Shown: positions 45,501 to 56,851 of the stretch, one piece after another
Position numbering within the stretch: the first letter of the stretch is position 1
How the letters are laid out: each line of letters starts with the position of its first letter
DNA from: Epichloe hybrida
Taxonomy: Eukaryota; Ascomycota; Sordariomycetes; Hypocreales; Clavicipitaceae
Length of the DNA stretch: 64,000 nt
Direction: 5' to 3'
Assembly: GCA_019022495.1 (NCBI GenBank)
Contig: JAFEKR010000006.1
Coordinates: 2,108,001-2,172,000 of the forward strand
The notes under the pieces: model-generated
Databases searched by the model: none
What the model saw: the letters and a program-made list of their open reading frames with translations, nothing else
Told to the model about the DNA's origin: nothing
Made by a program: the position numbers and the translations under genes

Positions 45501-48377
45501 AACCGCCCCTAAGCATAAGGCGATGATTCCCCTCCCTTGACGTCCCACTGCCGCCTTTCCACGCTGTTGGGTCACGCAAGCGTAGACCCAGACCATGCAA
45601 GCCTGGGAGTCTAGCCTGGTAGCGTTTCGAGGTCTTCCGGCGGACGGATTTTTACTTGTTGCTGCTGCTGTTGTTGTTGTTGTTGAAACGCTCGACCTAC
45701 TGATTCATTCATTTAACAACCACAATCGACTTGGGGCCGCCAACGACCGGCCCAGTGGAGTCGCCAGCCGCCCGCGTACGGATTACAAACATGATTAAAA
45801 GAAGAGGCTGACCAGTCTTGGTCTTGGTCACCAGCCTTCTTGTAACGCACCATCTGTCGCATTCTCGCGCCGCCATAGAAAGGACCCGAGATCCCAGGGG
45901 GAGCTGAGCTGGGAACATGCTCCCTCGTGATTGTTCGGCGTTTTATTGACTGGTCTCGGTCAGTGCAAATGCTCTCCGGCAGTCTGAATGAGCATCAAAG
46001 TCTTTGACATGGAGGCCAAAACGTCAATGTCCGCACCCGAATGACGACAGCCAGGAGACCGGGGATGACGAGACCTCCCCATTCGGCCAACAATCGACAA
46101 CAATCGAAAACCATGCGGAGAAGACGTGGCGACCGAGCGTTGAAGATTGTTAAACTAGAATAGCAACGAAGACGAATCGAGCTAGTCGCCTGGGCGGCCC
46201 GAGGTCGCGTGGTGTGGTGTGGTGCACTGGGTTGCTGCAGACCTTCCATGGCCCAATCTTTCCACCTTCCGTTGGAAACAAGTTGAATTGCACGGGGTAA
46301 CGTATGTATAGCAAGACAATGACGGAGTGCAAGGCCCCTGAACCCTGTTTAGCCAGGTCCCAACCCTCCGGTTGGGCCAGTAGGGATTGTTTGGGGTTAG
46401 CGAATCTGTGCCACACAGGGTTACGGACCAGCACTTGGTGGGTGTGTTGATGAGCGGCTATCCCGCTTTCAAGGCTCAGCTCGCCTCCTCGTGGAGAAGA
46501 AAGGGACTGGACTCGAAGAATCTTGTAATATCCATGGATAGGTGGATTATGAAGTCAAACCTGGTGAAGTTCACATGGCCTGCGCTCACGAAATTGAAGT
46601 GTGTTTCGGAATTTGCTTGTTGCCGGTAGATTTGCCAAACTACATACGTTGGGTGTTGGAACACACCAGTCAGTCAACAACCAGCCACCACACAGCGACA
46701 AACCAGGCGAGGTCAGCACCTCGCACATGACGAGACGGCGAAGACATGATGAGACATTCGGTCTGCTGGATCGATCTCGTACGCAAAGCGCCACTGATGC
46801 ACATATACGTCCACAAATCTTCTGGAAAATACTATTTTGTCGCAACAGAAAGCATCCGGTCGCCGCGAGGGATGAATAATACGAGGGCAAGTGTTACGTC
46901 GCAGGAATTGCCAACTTTGAGTCATCTTTGCCTCGCACGCAAGAGGAAAGGACACAAGAGGAGCGAGCACACACATCATCACTTGGAAGCCTGGTCAACG
47001 CGGCTGTGGTTGTCGACTGGACATGGCTTTACATAGGAGACAGGGACAATGCCACTCACTGGTGTAAGACGCACGCCCTGGGTGTTCGACAATGAACTGA
47101 TGCACATTGCCAGAGCATGGGACCCCCACACGCGTCCAACCAACGCTCCTATGGCTTTTTTGTTTCTGTAAGAGGGTGGACAAGCATTTGCGGGAGCTGA
47201 GTGGATGGATGGATGGGATGGAAGCACAGCAGCTGTCGGCTGTGCTCCGCACAAAGACAGAAACATATCAGGGCTCTTTAAGAGTGTGACCCGAGTGGAC
47301 GGCTCGTTATTGACGAGGTTGTTGACAAGAGGTTACTCCTTCCCAGGGCAATGGCAACCCAACAGACCAGTACAGAATTTTGCCAGCGCTGCTAATGGAA
47401 GCAGAAGGATGAAAGAAGTCGATCATGGCCGCGCATCCAAGTCCACTTCGCCACGCGCGCTCGGTTGCATTTGGCAGCTGCTGACGCCGTGATGGGACGC
47501 AGCGAGCACGGAGAACAGGGCGGCTTATTTCGGGCGACAAAAGGGTTTCTTGCACCAGACTACATACATTAAACTAGTCTGACGCAGTGCCATGCCAACA
47601 CGTCAGCTCTGTGTACCTCCAAACCCCCCCATTTCCTTGGTCCCCCGAGAGTCCGAGACTGACTGTTTGTTGGTAGGCAGACAGAGCCCTCCCATGCCCG
47701 CCCCCCCTTTTCTAAGTGTCCCCCCTGCCATTGGCTGAACCAGACTGTCGGGTCAAGGAGCGGGGCTCTGCGAAATTCCGGGCCGCCCTCCGCCGACAAG
47801 GAGTTACAACAAGTGAGCAAACAGGCTGATGAAATCTGGTTGGTTTAATAGAATGGCCTGCTCGCCCAACTTGTCCGGACCGGACTTTACCAGCGCGAAG
47901 ATGAGCTCACACAAGTGCCGGCTGACGAGGACGAGGGCGGTGCGTCAAGTCGAGCTGGTCCGTCTGCCCACGCGTCATTGGTGCTTCCTCGGCCTTGTCT
48001 CCATGTCCATGTCCATGACAAAGAGTGAGTGAGTGCTACATTGAGAGCAACGACTATGACAACGCATTATAATTATACGCTTCACATAGGCAACCTCGGG
48101 TCCCCGCGACTTCATCATATTCGGCTCGGTAAAGAGTGAATTTTGTAGCGAATAACCTGGTTGAAATGCATGCTTCGTCTTTTTTTTTTTCCTGCTTCTT
48201 TGGACATGCATACGGTGGAACGACACGTCATGTTATCAAGTAGAGCAATATTTGGGGTTTCCGTTTCATCTTGCTACGGGACCTACTGTACATGATACTG
48301 TATACATGATGCAACGAACGCCGAGCAACTTGTCGAATTTTCGTGGTGAAACAAAGACAGATAAGATTGAGATTGAG

Positions 48378-48380
<3 letters not shown>

Positions 48381-48434
<54 letters not shown>
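48381..48434. repeat. (GA)27 microsatellite
   Basis: 54 bp of uninterrupted GA dinucleotide, preceded by degenerate GAGATT units. Confidence 0.97.
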
Positions 48435-48441
<7 letters not shown>

Positions 48442-48649
48442 TGGGTTCGTATTATCTATCAGGCATCCAGAGTCATTTGCGAAAGGAAAAACCATTACTC
48501 CCTTGTAAGCCCATGGCAAAAACACCTTATTTTTGGGAGGGGAGGGCGGAAATAACATTTTATGGTTGGAATTGGCGCGGCAGTCGTCTTGGCCGCAGAG
48601 GACATGTCCCCCCTATGGACTGGTCTGTATGTAATTCTAGACGACGGGT

Positions 48650-50615
48650 TCACCACTCGTACTCGCCGGTTGCTTTGTGAAAGACGTATTCTTTTCCATT
48701 GACGGTGAGGACGCCGTCCTTGAGCGTGCATTTCCTAGGGGAGGGACATGGTTAGTCGATGTAGTGAGAGGCGATGGGGGAAGAAACTCGGAAAAGGGGA
48801 GACCCGTCGGAGCTCGGCAAAATTGTTTCCATGGAACATACCACTTGTTCTTGACGCGCTGCACCTTGTCGTACATGCATAACATGATGTGGCCCAGTCC
48901 CTCGTCATCAACCTCGTCATCGTCATGGTCATCTTCCGGATCATCGAGATCGGAATTAATCGCGTCTTCGTCATCAATATCCTCGTCGTCATCTCCGCCG
49001 TCGTGACGAGCGATTCCCTTTCCTTTTCCCTTTCCTCGTGGTGAAGATCGGTCACTGTGCTTGGTTGCTGCCTTGAGAGGGAGCATAAGGCCACCTCCCT
49101 CCATGGCCCTGGCCCGCGCGGCAATTTGTCCGTGGAGCATGCGGTCAATCTCTACGCGGCCGAGCTCGTTGAGTGTTCCCTCTGCATTGCGCCGCATCAG
49201 GATACCCTCGTAGTCTTCTCCATCGCCCGGACCATCCGTCTGGCCGTTGCTGGTGTTGCTGATGCTTGAAGCACCGCCAAGTTCTTGACCTTGAGGCGAT
49301 TGTGAATCTCGCGTCTGTGGCTGTTGCTGCTGGCTGGCGTGGATGGCACTGATGGAACCTGCAGCCTGCGAGCCGTACTGAGCTGCTAATCTCTGGGCGG
49401 CTCTGCTGGCCGCGAGGCTGTTTTTGTTGTCGGCGCCGTTGTAGTTTGGTAGAGCTGGCATAGGCACCTGCGTTCCAGGCTCTTGCTTGATATTACCTTC
49501 CTGCTTGACGAAGCCCTGTTCGGCTTTGAGGCCATTTTGACCTATGGACCCTGGAGGGCCGGGAGGAAGAGACATATTCGGTGTAAAGTGAGCTTGAGTT
49601 GTGGGCTGGGATGCCGTTGGTGGTGCTGGCGCAGAAGCCGTTTGAGCTGGCGGAGGAGCTTCGGGCTTGGGGTCCCAGGGAAACCGAGCCACATCAAGCT
49701 GGGAGAGCTTTTGTTGCCATCCCTAAGGCAGTGTGTCAGCCGAATCAATCAAACAATGTGGGAGTGCTGCATATTCTATAAGTTGGGACAAGGCTGAGAA
49801 CGAGGGCGAGGACCCGTCTGCTGGGGAACACGACAAGTGTCCAAGGTGCAGAGAAAGAAACAGACACTCAGGCGGCGCACACAGAGTGAGTGTTCGGGAA
49901 TAAGTTCTCTGTTCTCTCTCCAGACGAGGACGGCTCTCCTCATGAGAGTTCATCTTGAAAGGTGCCTGCCCAACTTCAGACATGCAGACATGCATACAAG
50001 TCGTCCCGAGTATTCAGGGCCGGCCCTCAATGGGGCGCCCGATGGGGCGGCACGTGACTGCAAGAGTGTGGTTGCTCTGGTTGATAATTGACAATGCCCA
50101 TCATGTGCACCAGGTGCACCAGGCAGGCAGCAGGGGCGGGGAGGGGAAGGGGTCAAAGGGGGTCAAAGGGGGTCGGGTCGGTCAGAGGGGTCATTTAAAA
50201 AGGCCCATATAGCGCTGGCCTGCCCGCCTCCCGCCCGCTTCTTTGGACAACCACAGAACCACAGGCCTCTCCGCTTCCCCGCCCGCCTCACTGGCATGCC
50301 ATGCCATAAGAGTCTTCAGAGTGCACCTTTCGGAATACCTGCACTGCACGCTGTGTGCACTTGCAATACCGCCATATTCATGTGTGCGGGACATGTCGTT
50401 TGGCGTTTTGTACGATGGAGATGAACCATGCAACCCCCCCTCCGCGGAGTAATGTCAAAAGGTCAAGAGCAAGAGTACAATAGGCAACGGCTTACCTGGC
50501 GCAGCTCTTCCAATACACTCTCCTCCACTCCGCTCTCTTCAAAATCGACTCGCGACGTATTGATCACTTCGTCGATGATGATCTGATAGACCGTACCCAC
50601 TGCCTGATTCGACAT
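48650..50615 (-). CDS. toa1: Transcription initiation factor IIA large subunit
   Basis: The TFIIA alpha/beta chain, which stabilises TBP on the TATA box. Exons are 50496-50615, 48842-49722 and 48650-48734, giving 361 residues. Exon 1 encodes the N-terminal helical-bundle part (VGTVYQIIIDEVINTSRVDF and ESVLEELRQ). Exon 2 begins GWQQKLSQLDVARFPWD, the conserved continuation. The middle is a Pro/Gln-rich spacer, then an acidic run (DDDEDIDDED) and LGHIMLCMYDKVQRVKNKW. Exon 3 completes the beta-barrel end KCTLKDGVLTVNGKEYVF and GEYEW. Intron 1 is 773 nt (49723-50495), unusually long for this genome. Intron 2 is 107 nt and both splices keep the frame. Confidence 0.93.
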
Positions 50616-51605
50616 GGTCGATGGTCGCTTGTCGCACTGGTAGCGTGCGCGTACGACAGTCGGGCTCGGTTTTCAGGGCGGCTATTGAGCTCTGTGGAAT
50701 GTGTGTTCGGTTTTCGGTTTTCAGACCAGTAACGTCTCCTGGTTGCCGAAGCTGCGTGGCGAAAGGGCGATGTTGAGAGTTGCAATATTTGGCGTGAGTG
50801 AAGCTGCCTGTCCTGAACCTGTCGCGAGCAGGCTAGTAAGGAAAGAAAGGGAGGAGTATGCCTTGACCGCAGCACCTGTGGCCGTTTTACTATACTTTTT
50901 CGTAGATTATAGTTGGTTGTCAAATTTGTTTTTTTTTTTTCCCTCGTGTTGTCGTAAGGCTTTCTTGCGGCTTATGGAAGCTCTGACAGAACCGGCACCG
51001 CTACTTTCGTCTTTAGGCCCCGTGGTGATGCACTGGGCAAAGTTACGCCGCCCACTGCATTTCGACTTGTGAACCGCCTCCGCGGCAGAGGCGTGCTTAG
51101 TCAGCAGATCATCCATCATCCAACCAACCTCACTTGTTCCTCAGGTGTGAGAGGAAGGAGGACATTATGCAAATAGGATGACGGGGTCCAATACAGACAG
51201 GAAAACATGTCAACATGTCAGAATGACTTTCGCGAATTCTCATCCAAATATAAAACACCACTGCTCATTAAATTCTTCATTTTATGAAAATCTGCACTTT
51301 ATATCTCAACAATGCAACCCCTTCCCCCTTTTCCCCTCGCGCTTGGAAAGGAATTCGTCTCTACAGTCTGACTGGCTACACCCATGTTTTCAACAAGTCG
51401 CAAGTCGTGCCATGGCCATCCCATTCCGATTCGTTTGCGCGTGGGGAAGCGCTTTTGCGCCACGTGCTGAAAAGAGTACATAAATAGCAAACTCCAAGGC
51501 GCCGCGCTTGAGAAAGATTGATTGCCACGCTGAAAAGTTGACGAGTAATTAAAACAGTCTATGCCTACCGTTCGGCATGCTTGGTAAACGATATCATCTT
51601 CATGC
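50616..51605. other. Intergenic region between toa1 and cdc20
   Basis: The promoter of toa1 and the 3' flank of cdc20, with a T run at about 50930-50940. No gene is seen. Confidence 0.45.
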
Positions 51606-53375
51606 CTATCGGATGGTCATGTGTTTGACCATGTCGGCCTTGCCAGACGCTCCTGGTCCACCGGTGCCACCAGCAGAGCCGGCCTTCTTCTCAAAGACCT
51701 TCCAGAACTTCAGGCTCTCGTCAGCAGCGGCTGTGGCCAGCATCTGTCCATCTGGACTGAGACAGCTATGAAGGACTCGGCTCTCATGCGCAGGGATCTC
51801 GACGTTGCGCACAAGGGTTGGATAGCTCCAGATGCTTAGGGAGTTGTCGGGAAAGCCGCTGGAGCTCACAATCTCACGGTAGTGCGGGCTCCATCGGAGC
51901 GATGTCACTTGAGAGCCTGTGTCAATGCTGTTGACTCGGGCACCGGAAGTAGAGTTCCAGAAATGAATGTGGCGGTCATAGGATCCGCCACCTGTCGCCA
52001 GGAGATTCATGTTCCAGGGACACCAGGCAAGAGCCTTGACGGCGGCCTTGTGGTTGGTCTTGGTGAACTTGGGAACGGACAAGGAGCGAGCGTCCCAGAT
52101 GGAGACTAGGTTATCATTGCCTCCTGTAGCAAGCTGGGCACCATCGGATCGCCATTCTAGACCACACACTTCAGAAGTGTGGGAGACGAGCTCGGCTACC
52201 TTGTGCTCAGCAATGCGCACATCGTGGTTGAAAACGAGACCGCTTCGCGCACCAGTAGAAAGAAGGTGCTTGCTCCATCCCATGACGCCGACACGGGTGT
52301 CATGGCCGTGCATGCTGCGAATTTTCTGAGCCTCTGAGACATCCCAAATCTGCACCTCGCCAGACCCAAGGCCGACGCCGACATAGGCGCCGTCGTCGGA
52401 CCATTTCACACTGCTAATGTACGTATCAGCGGGACTTTCCAAAAGACAACTGACGCTTCCTTCGTCGGCAGACCAGACATAGACGCTGCGCTCCAGGCCG
52501 ATGGCGACCTGATTGCCTGAGCTCCAATCGAGCAAGTTGAGGTAATAGTCATCGATGAGGCCGGGGGCGTCGAGAACACGCTCTGGGGCAGTTGCGATTC
52601 GTCTACGGAGCTGAGCAGCGTTTGCTCCAGTGGGTCTCAGAGGTCGATTGTACTGCTGGCGGAGATCAATTGGCTTTGACGACTCAGGGGGCGCAGGTTT
52701 GAACTCGAGAATTCTGGTATTGAGCTTGACCCCGCAAGCATTGGCCAGAGAATCTTGGTACGCCACGGTATTAGGGGAAGGGCGAGAGTAGTTATCGGTC
52801 TCCTCGTCATTAAGGCTCAGACCCTCCAGAGCAGCAGCCGCATCGTCCGCAGCCGAAGCCAGAACAGAAGAGCTCTCGACTGGGTTGCTCTTGGGCCGTT
52901 GGCGTTCGCCGCGGCTCAGCTTGCTCGAGCCCGCATCAGCAATGGCTGAGCTGGCCCCTCGGTTTGGAATAAAGCGATCACCAGCATAGTTGACAGTGGT
53001 TTTGCTTGTCTTTGGTCGTAGGGCAGCCTTTTTTGATTTGGCACTGCCAGGCGTCTTCAACCCTGTTCCAGTGAGGGTGAAGTCAGACACACCAAGCTCG
53101 AGGGCCCTACGAGGAGCAGAGACGCCACGAGCAATGTTGGACTTTGGTGATTCGCGATGGGGGTTCTTGGACGTGGATTGAGTCAGATGTTTCATGATAT
53201 TCCCGCCGTATGTTGACTTTGATTTTCCCTCGGGAGTAAAGGGCGAAGAGTTCACGTTGATGGCATTTCCTGACTGTCGAGGAGAAGGTGTGAGTGGCAT
53301 CCGTCCGCCGGCGGTACGGGTGGAGAAGAGCGCTTTGTGCGACTTGATAGGCGTTGATACGGTTGCGGTAGCCAT
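51606..53375 (-). CDS. cdc20: APC/C activator Cdc20
   Basis: A WD-repeat coactivator that brings substrates to the anaphase-promoting complex. The single-exon product has 589 residues from the Met at 53375 (MATATVSTP); the frame is open six codons further, but only via a non-ATG codon. The C-box DRFIPNR lies in the N-terminal third, which also carries basic, KEN-free stretches. VLDAPGLIDDYYLNLLDWSS opens the seven-blade propeller and separates Cdc20 from Cdh1/Fzr relatives. Blades show SVKWSDDGAYVGVGLGSGEV, GHDTRVGVMGW, GLEWRSDGAQLATGGNDN and ATAAADESLKFWKVF. The C-terminus ends in Ile-Arg, the tail that docks on the APC/C. Confidence 0.95.
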   Translation of the reverse strand: MATATVSTPIKSHKALFSTRTAGGRMPLTPSPRQSGNAINVNSSPFTPEGKSKSTYGGNIMKHLTQSTSKNPHRESPKSNIARGVSAPRRALELGVSDFTLTGTGLKTPGSAKSKKAALRPKTSKTTVNYAGDRFIPNRGASSAIADAGSSKLSRGERQRPKSNPVESSSVLASAADDAAAALEGLSLNDEETDNYSRPSPNTVAYQDSLANACGVKLNTRILEFKPAPPESSKPIDLRQQYNRPLRPTGANAAQLRRRIATAPERVLDAPGLIDDYYLNLLDWSSGNQVAIGLERSVYVWSADEGSVSCLLESPADTYISSVKWSDDGAYVGVGLGSGEVQIWDVSEAQKIRSMHGHDTRVGVMGWSKHLLSTGARSGLVFNHDVRIAEHKVAELVSHTSEVCGLEWRSDGAQLATGGNDNLVSIWDARSLSVPKFTKTNHKAAVKALAWCPWNMNLLATGGGSYDRHIHFWNSTSGARVNSIDTGSQVTSLRWSPHYREIVSSSGFPDNSLSIWSYPTLVRNVEIPAHESRVLHSCLSPDGQMLATAAADESLKFWKVFEKKAGSAGGTGGPGASGKADMVKHMTIR

Positions 53376-54378
53376 GATGTCAAACGATATCAAGCATCCG
53401 TGAGAATAGGATTTCGGAACGAGTGGCAGCTGAAGATGATGACAGTGACAATCGACTGAATTCCAAGAGACTCTAGCTAAAGGTTCCTGGGTAGTTGATA
53501 GCTTGATATCGGTGATGAATTATCCGATGATGTATTGATGCCTTGACAAAAGTCTGTCTGAAGTCGACCAAGCGTGTCAGACTGAGGTTTTGAAAGTAAT
53601 GACTTGTGCAAAGCTGATCTGGAAATGGCTTCTTTCTTTTTTTTGGGGTGTTTGTGTTTTGGGGGATGATTCTGTTGTACTTGGGATGCTGAAGAAGCTC
53701 AAGGGCATCACAAATAGCAGGAGCACTTTGGAGATGGTAGGTGATCGGAAGGTGATCGGAAGGTGATCGGAATGAGATAGGGTGGTGATTTGTGTAGAGC
53801 GAGAAAAGCCGAACATGGAGCATTGTCACTGATGGATTCCTTTTATTTACTTCGAGCCCCACTACAGGTCTGTCCAGGCAACGGTGGCGAGGCATGGGAA
53901 GAGGTGGCCGGATTATTCAACAGCCGGGCCGACATGGTGCGGCTCCTGCGCTAAGCCGTTTTCAGCCATGGGCCATGGCTCCCCTTCCTTTGCCGCCCCG
54001 GCTCAGGCCACTCGGGCCACTGAAAATGCAGGGGGGCTGGCAAATTTGGCAGGCCCAGAAAGCTGCTGGAAGCAGGAAGCAGAAAGCAGAAGCTGCTCTG
54101 CAATATTTAGCGTAGTACGGACTACGGACTACGGAGTAGGTACACCCACTGTATGTATTAATTAGGTGGTGGTCACTGGTCACTGGTCACTGGTCACCGC
54201 ATGCTCCGTACGTGCACTTGTTGTCATCATCGCAGCTTCAGCCGTTCGCTCGCAATTGTCCCCGCAGCTCATGACATCTTCTGCCCATCTTCTGGCCCTG
54301 TTGCAGTTGAGATGACTTGATTTACGTTGTGTCTCTCGTGGTCGGTCCATTGATGTCCATTGATGTCCATTGATGATC
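53376..54378. other. Divergent promoter region with short tandem repeats
   Basis: It separates cdc20 from the kelch-BTB gene, which are transcribed away from each other. Tandem units are GGTGATCGGAA (x3, about 53744-53775), GGACTAC (about 54117-54135, overlapping a TACGGAGTA motif), CACTGGT (about 54172-54198) and CATTGATGTC (about 54343-54372). No separate gene is seen. Confidence 0.5.
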
Positions 54379-56851
54379 ATGGTGGCCCAGCCTTCAACTC
54401 CCAGCCAGGCGCCGGGATCATCATCCATCTTTGGCGGCGCAACAGCCCATGCTCCTCCTCAGAACCAGGCGAACCAGGCAAACCAGGCTGTCACCGGCTC
54501 GGCTGTATCTGGAACGCCGTCATTCGGTGCTGCAGCAACTCCGGCCTCGGCCGCTTCATCCTCCAACAACACCTACATCATGCCCAACTCCCCAGCCAAG
54601 ACTCGACCTGCTGCCGATGGATACCGTCCCAAGATCACACGCACATTGGGCCAGCGCCCAGCGTGCTTGGTGAACGCCTCTGTCACATACTGTGGCAACA
54701 ACCAGATGTATGCATTTGGCGGTTTTGACCAGTACACTGATGAAGTGTACAACCATGTACTTCGATTGGACCTAGCAAGCCATCAGTGGAGTCTGGTTGA
54801 TAACTACGGGGATATCCCAGGAGTGCGAATGGGTAAAAGCCAAACTGTTGCTTGTTTTTTTTTTGTCTAGTATGCTCCTTCTCATATCCATGTGGCTAAT
54901 CTTGTCTTGCAAACTATCGCAGGGCACACGGCTACCTTATACCAAGGAGACCAGCTGTTAGTTTTTGGCGGCGAGAATGAGCACCGAACCTATTTGTCCG
55001 ACCTCATCGTGTTCGACCTCAAGTCTGCACATTGGACCCAGCCGCAAGTATCAGGGCCGATTCCCAAGGGTCGAGCCAGGCATGCCGCAGTGTTGCACGA
55101 AGACAAACTTTTCATCATCGGTGGTATCACGGGCCAAAATAACTACGTTCTGGACGACATATGCTACCTCGATCTAAAAACTTTCACATGGTCCAAGGCG
55201 TGGCGCTTCGTCGGACGGTTCGATCATTCAGCATGCATCTGGGGCGATCGAGTCTGGGTCTTTGGAGGCCTAAGCGAAGATATGGACAAGATCAGTGACC
55301 TATGGTGGCTCGATTTAAAGGGGTGCCCCGAGTTTGATTCTCGTCCTCAGATTGGCAATTTCGATCGAAATGCTCTCGTGAGTAGAGCAAGTGGGTCTCC
55401 TCGTCCTCCATACACAATGGCGTCCGCTCCTGTCGTGGGTTCCTCTGGGTATGCCGCCAACTCGAGGACGGCACAGGTGAACCCACCTTCCTTTCAGCTC
55501 AAATCGTATGCACCGATGGCCCCTGGATCCATATCCGCCGTCAAATTCATGTTTGGGCAGGCGATCCCATCCCAAGGATCCGGGATTCACTATCACCAAT
55601 ATTCGTCAGGTATGCTGTTGGACTTTGTCACTCCGGCCGCTACCATCACGCCGAGGGAATGCTCTTTGTCGGCCTTGGATCTCAACACTTTGCGGTGGCA
55701 GAAACTTGCAGAAGGGCGCGAGATTTTCAAGGCAGGATACCGATGGCATTATTGCACAATGAATGAGGATGGAACCAAAGCATGGTTGCTAGGCTGCCCA
55801 ACCGATCCTGCGTCCGCCGATCTGGGCCCGAACGGTTACGAAGAATATCTCAGGTAAGGTTCACGTCGTGACCCAGGATCTGGGGGCATGTTCTGAGGGG
55901 AACTCTGACTGATTTTCACCTCCTAGCGACATAATGGAGATTGATCTTCGGAGATATGGCTTTCTGGGAAACCACATGACACCGGAGCTCCAAACAGAAT
56001 CCAGATCTTCTGCTCTCACGAGAGCTTCTTGTCAGCCGTCTCAAGGACTGGGCGCAGATCTGGCCAAGGTCTTCAACCAGCCTCCTGAATCCGGCAGTGG
56101 CACCGACTTCATCATCACAGCGCTTGCAGAGGACTTTGATGACGATGATGCGCTCACCTCGGGGTTGCCGCGGCCAGAAACATCAACACGGGATCAAGGT
56201 TGGCTTGCCTCGGATACGCCAACCTCTCAGCCAATCCATGTACACAAGCTTATTCTGCAGGCGCGCTGGCCGCATTTCGCACGTCTGTATAACGCCCAGA
56301 TGGCCGAGTTCCACACCAGGAAGATGCACATCCCCGAGCCCTACTCGGTCGTCAAGGCATTCCTTCTGTATCTGTACACTGATAGCATCCACGGAACGTC
56401 TGAAGCCGATAGCGACGCCACCACAGATCTCTCGGATGTCGCCGGCCTGCTGGTCATGTCTAACATATATAATATTCCGCACCTCAGGCTCCTCTGCGTG
56501 AACCGGCTTGCCAAGGAGCTTGACGTCGAGAATGCCTGTGTCATCTGGTACTGTTCCGGTCTAGCCAGTGAAGATTGGCTACGCAAGCGTGCAGCCACAT
56601 ATTGTATGACTCACTGGGGCCGCATCGTCCGTACCCAAGGTTTCCTCCGCCTCCCTCGCTCCGCACTCGTCGAACTCTCACAGGAGGTTGACATGGAAGG
56701 ACGTGTCGTGGCCGGCGAAGAACTAGAATGGGGCAGCATGAGTTCCCGGTACGGCGACGGCGGCCGCAAGGCAAGCATCGGCAGCAACCAGACTCAAATG
56801 GTGGAATCCGAAGCTGATGATGATGATGATGAAGGGATGGAACTGAACTGA
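54379..56851 (+). CDS. ral2: Kelch-repeat/BTB protein, Ral2-like
   Basis: Kelch repeats followed by a BTB/POZ domain, as in fission yeast Ral2, which acts in Ras1 signalling. Exons are 54379-54832, 54923-55853 and 55927-56851, giving 769 residues. A Pro/Ala/Asn-rich N-terminus leads into kelch blades: NQMYAFGGFDQYTDEVYNH, GDQLLVFGGENEHRTYLSD, EDKLFIIGGITGQNNYVLDD and DRVWVFGGLSEDMDKISDLW. The BTB part starts near IHVHKLILQARWPHFARL and continues through FLLYLYTDSI and GLLVMSNIYNIPHLRLLC. The tail is acidic (EADDDDDEGMEL). A Met two codons earlier (54373) is possible, but 54379 has the better context (A at -3, G at +4). The Ral2 assignment rests on domain order. Confidence 0.87.

Larger units (their letters stand above)
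41692..48649. other. Gene-poor 7-kb region
   Basis: No recognisable gene on either strand. A 118-codon minus-strand ORF (42190-42546) is the most protein-like stretch. A C run lies near 42557-42566. GT-rich repeats lie near 42980-42995, a GCTGTT triplet tract at about 45657-45688, and a (GA)n tract at 48381-48434. Composition is close to that of the genic regions and not heavily AT-biased, so this is not another RIP block. Confidence 0.45.

Noticed and set aside
48283..48680. ORFs with Arg-Glu or Ser-Leu repeats
   Set aside because: They are translations of the (GA)27 microsatellite.
53376..53393. Six-codon N-terminal extension of Cdc20
   Set aside because: It needs a non-ATG start; the Met at 53375 has a normal context.
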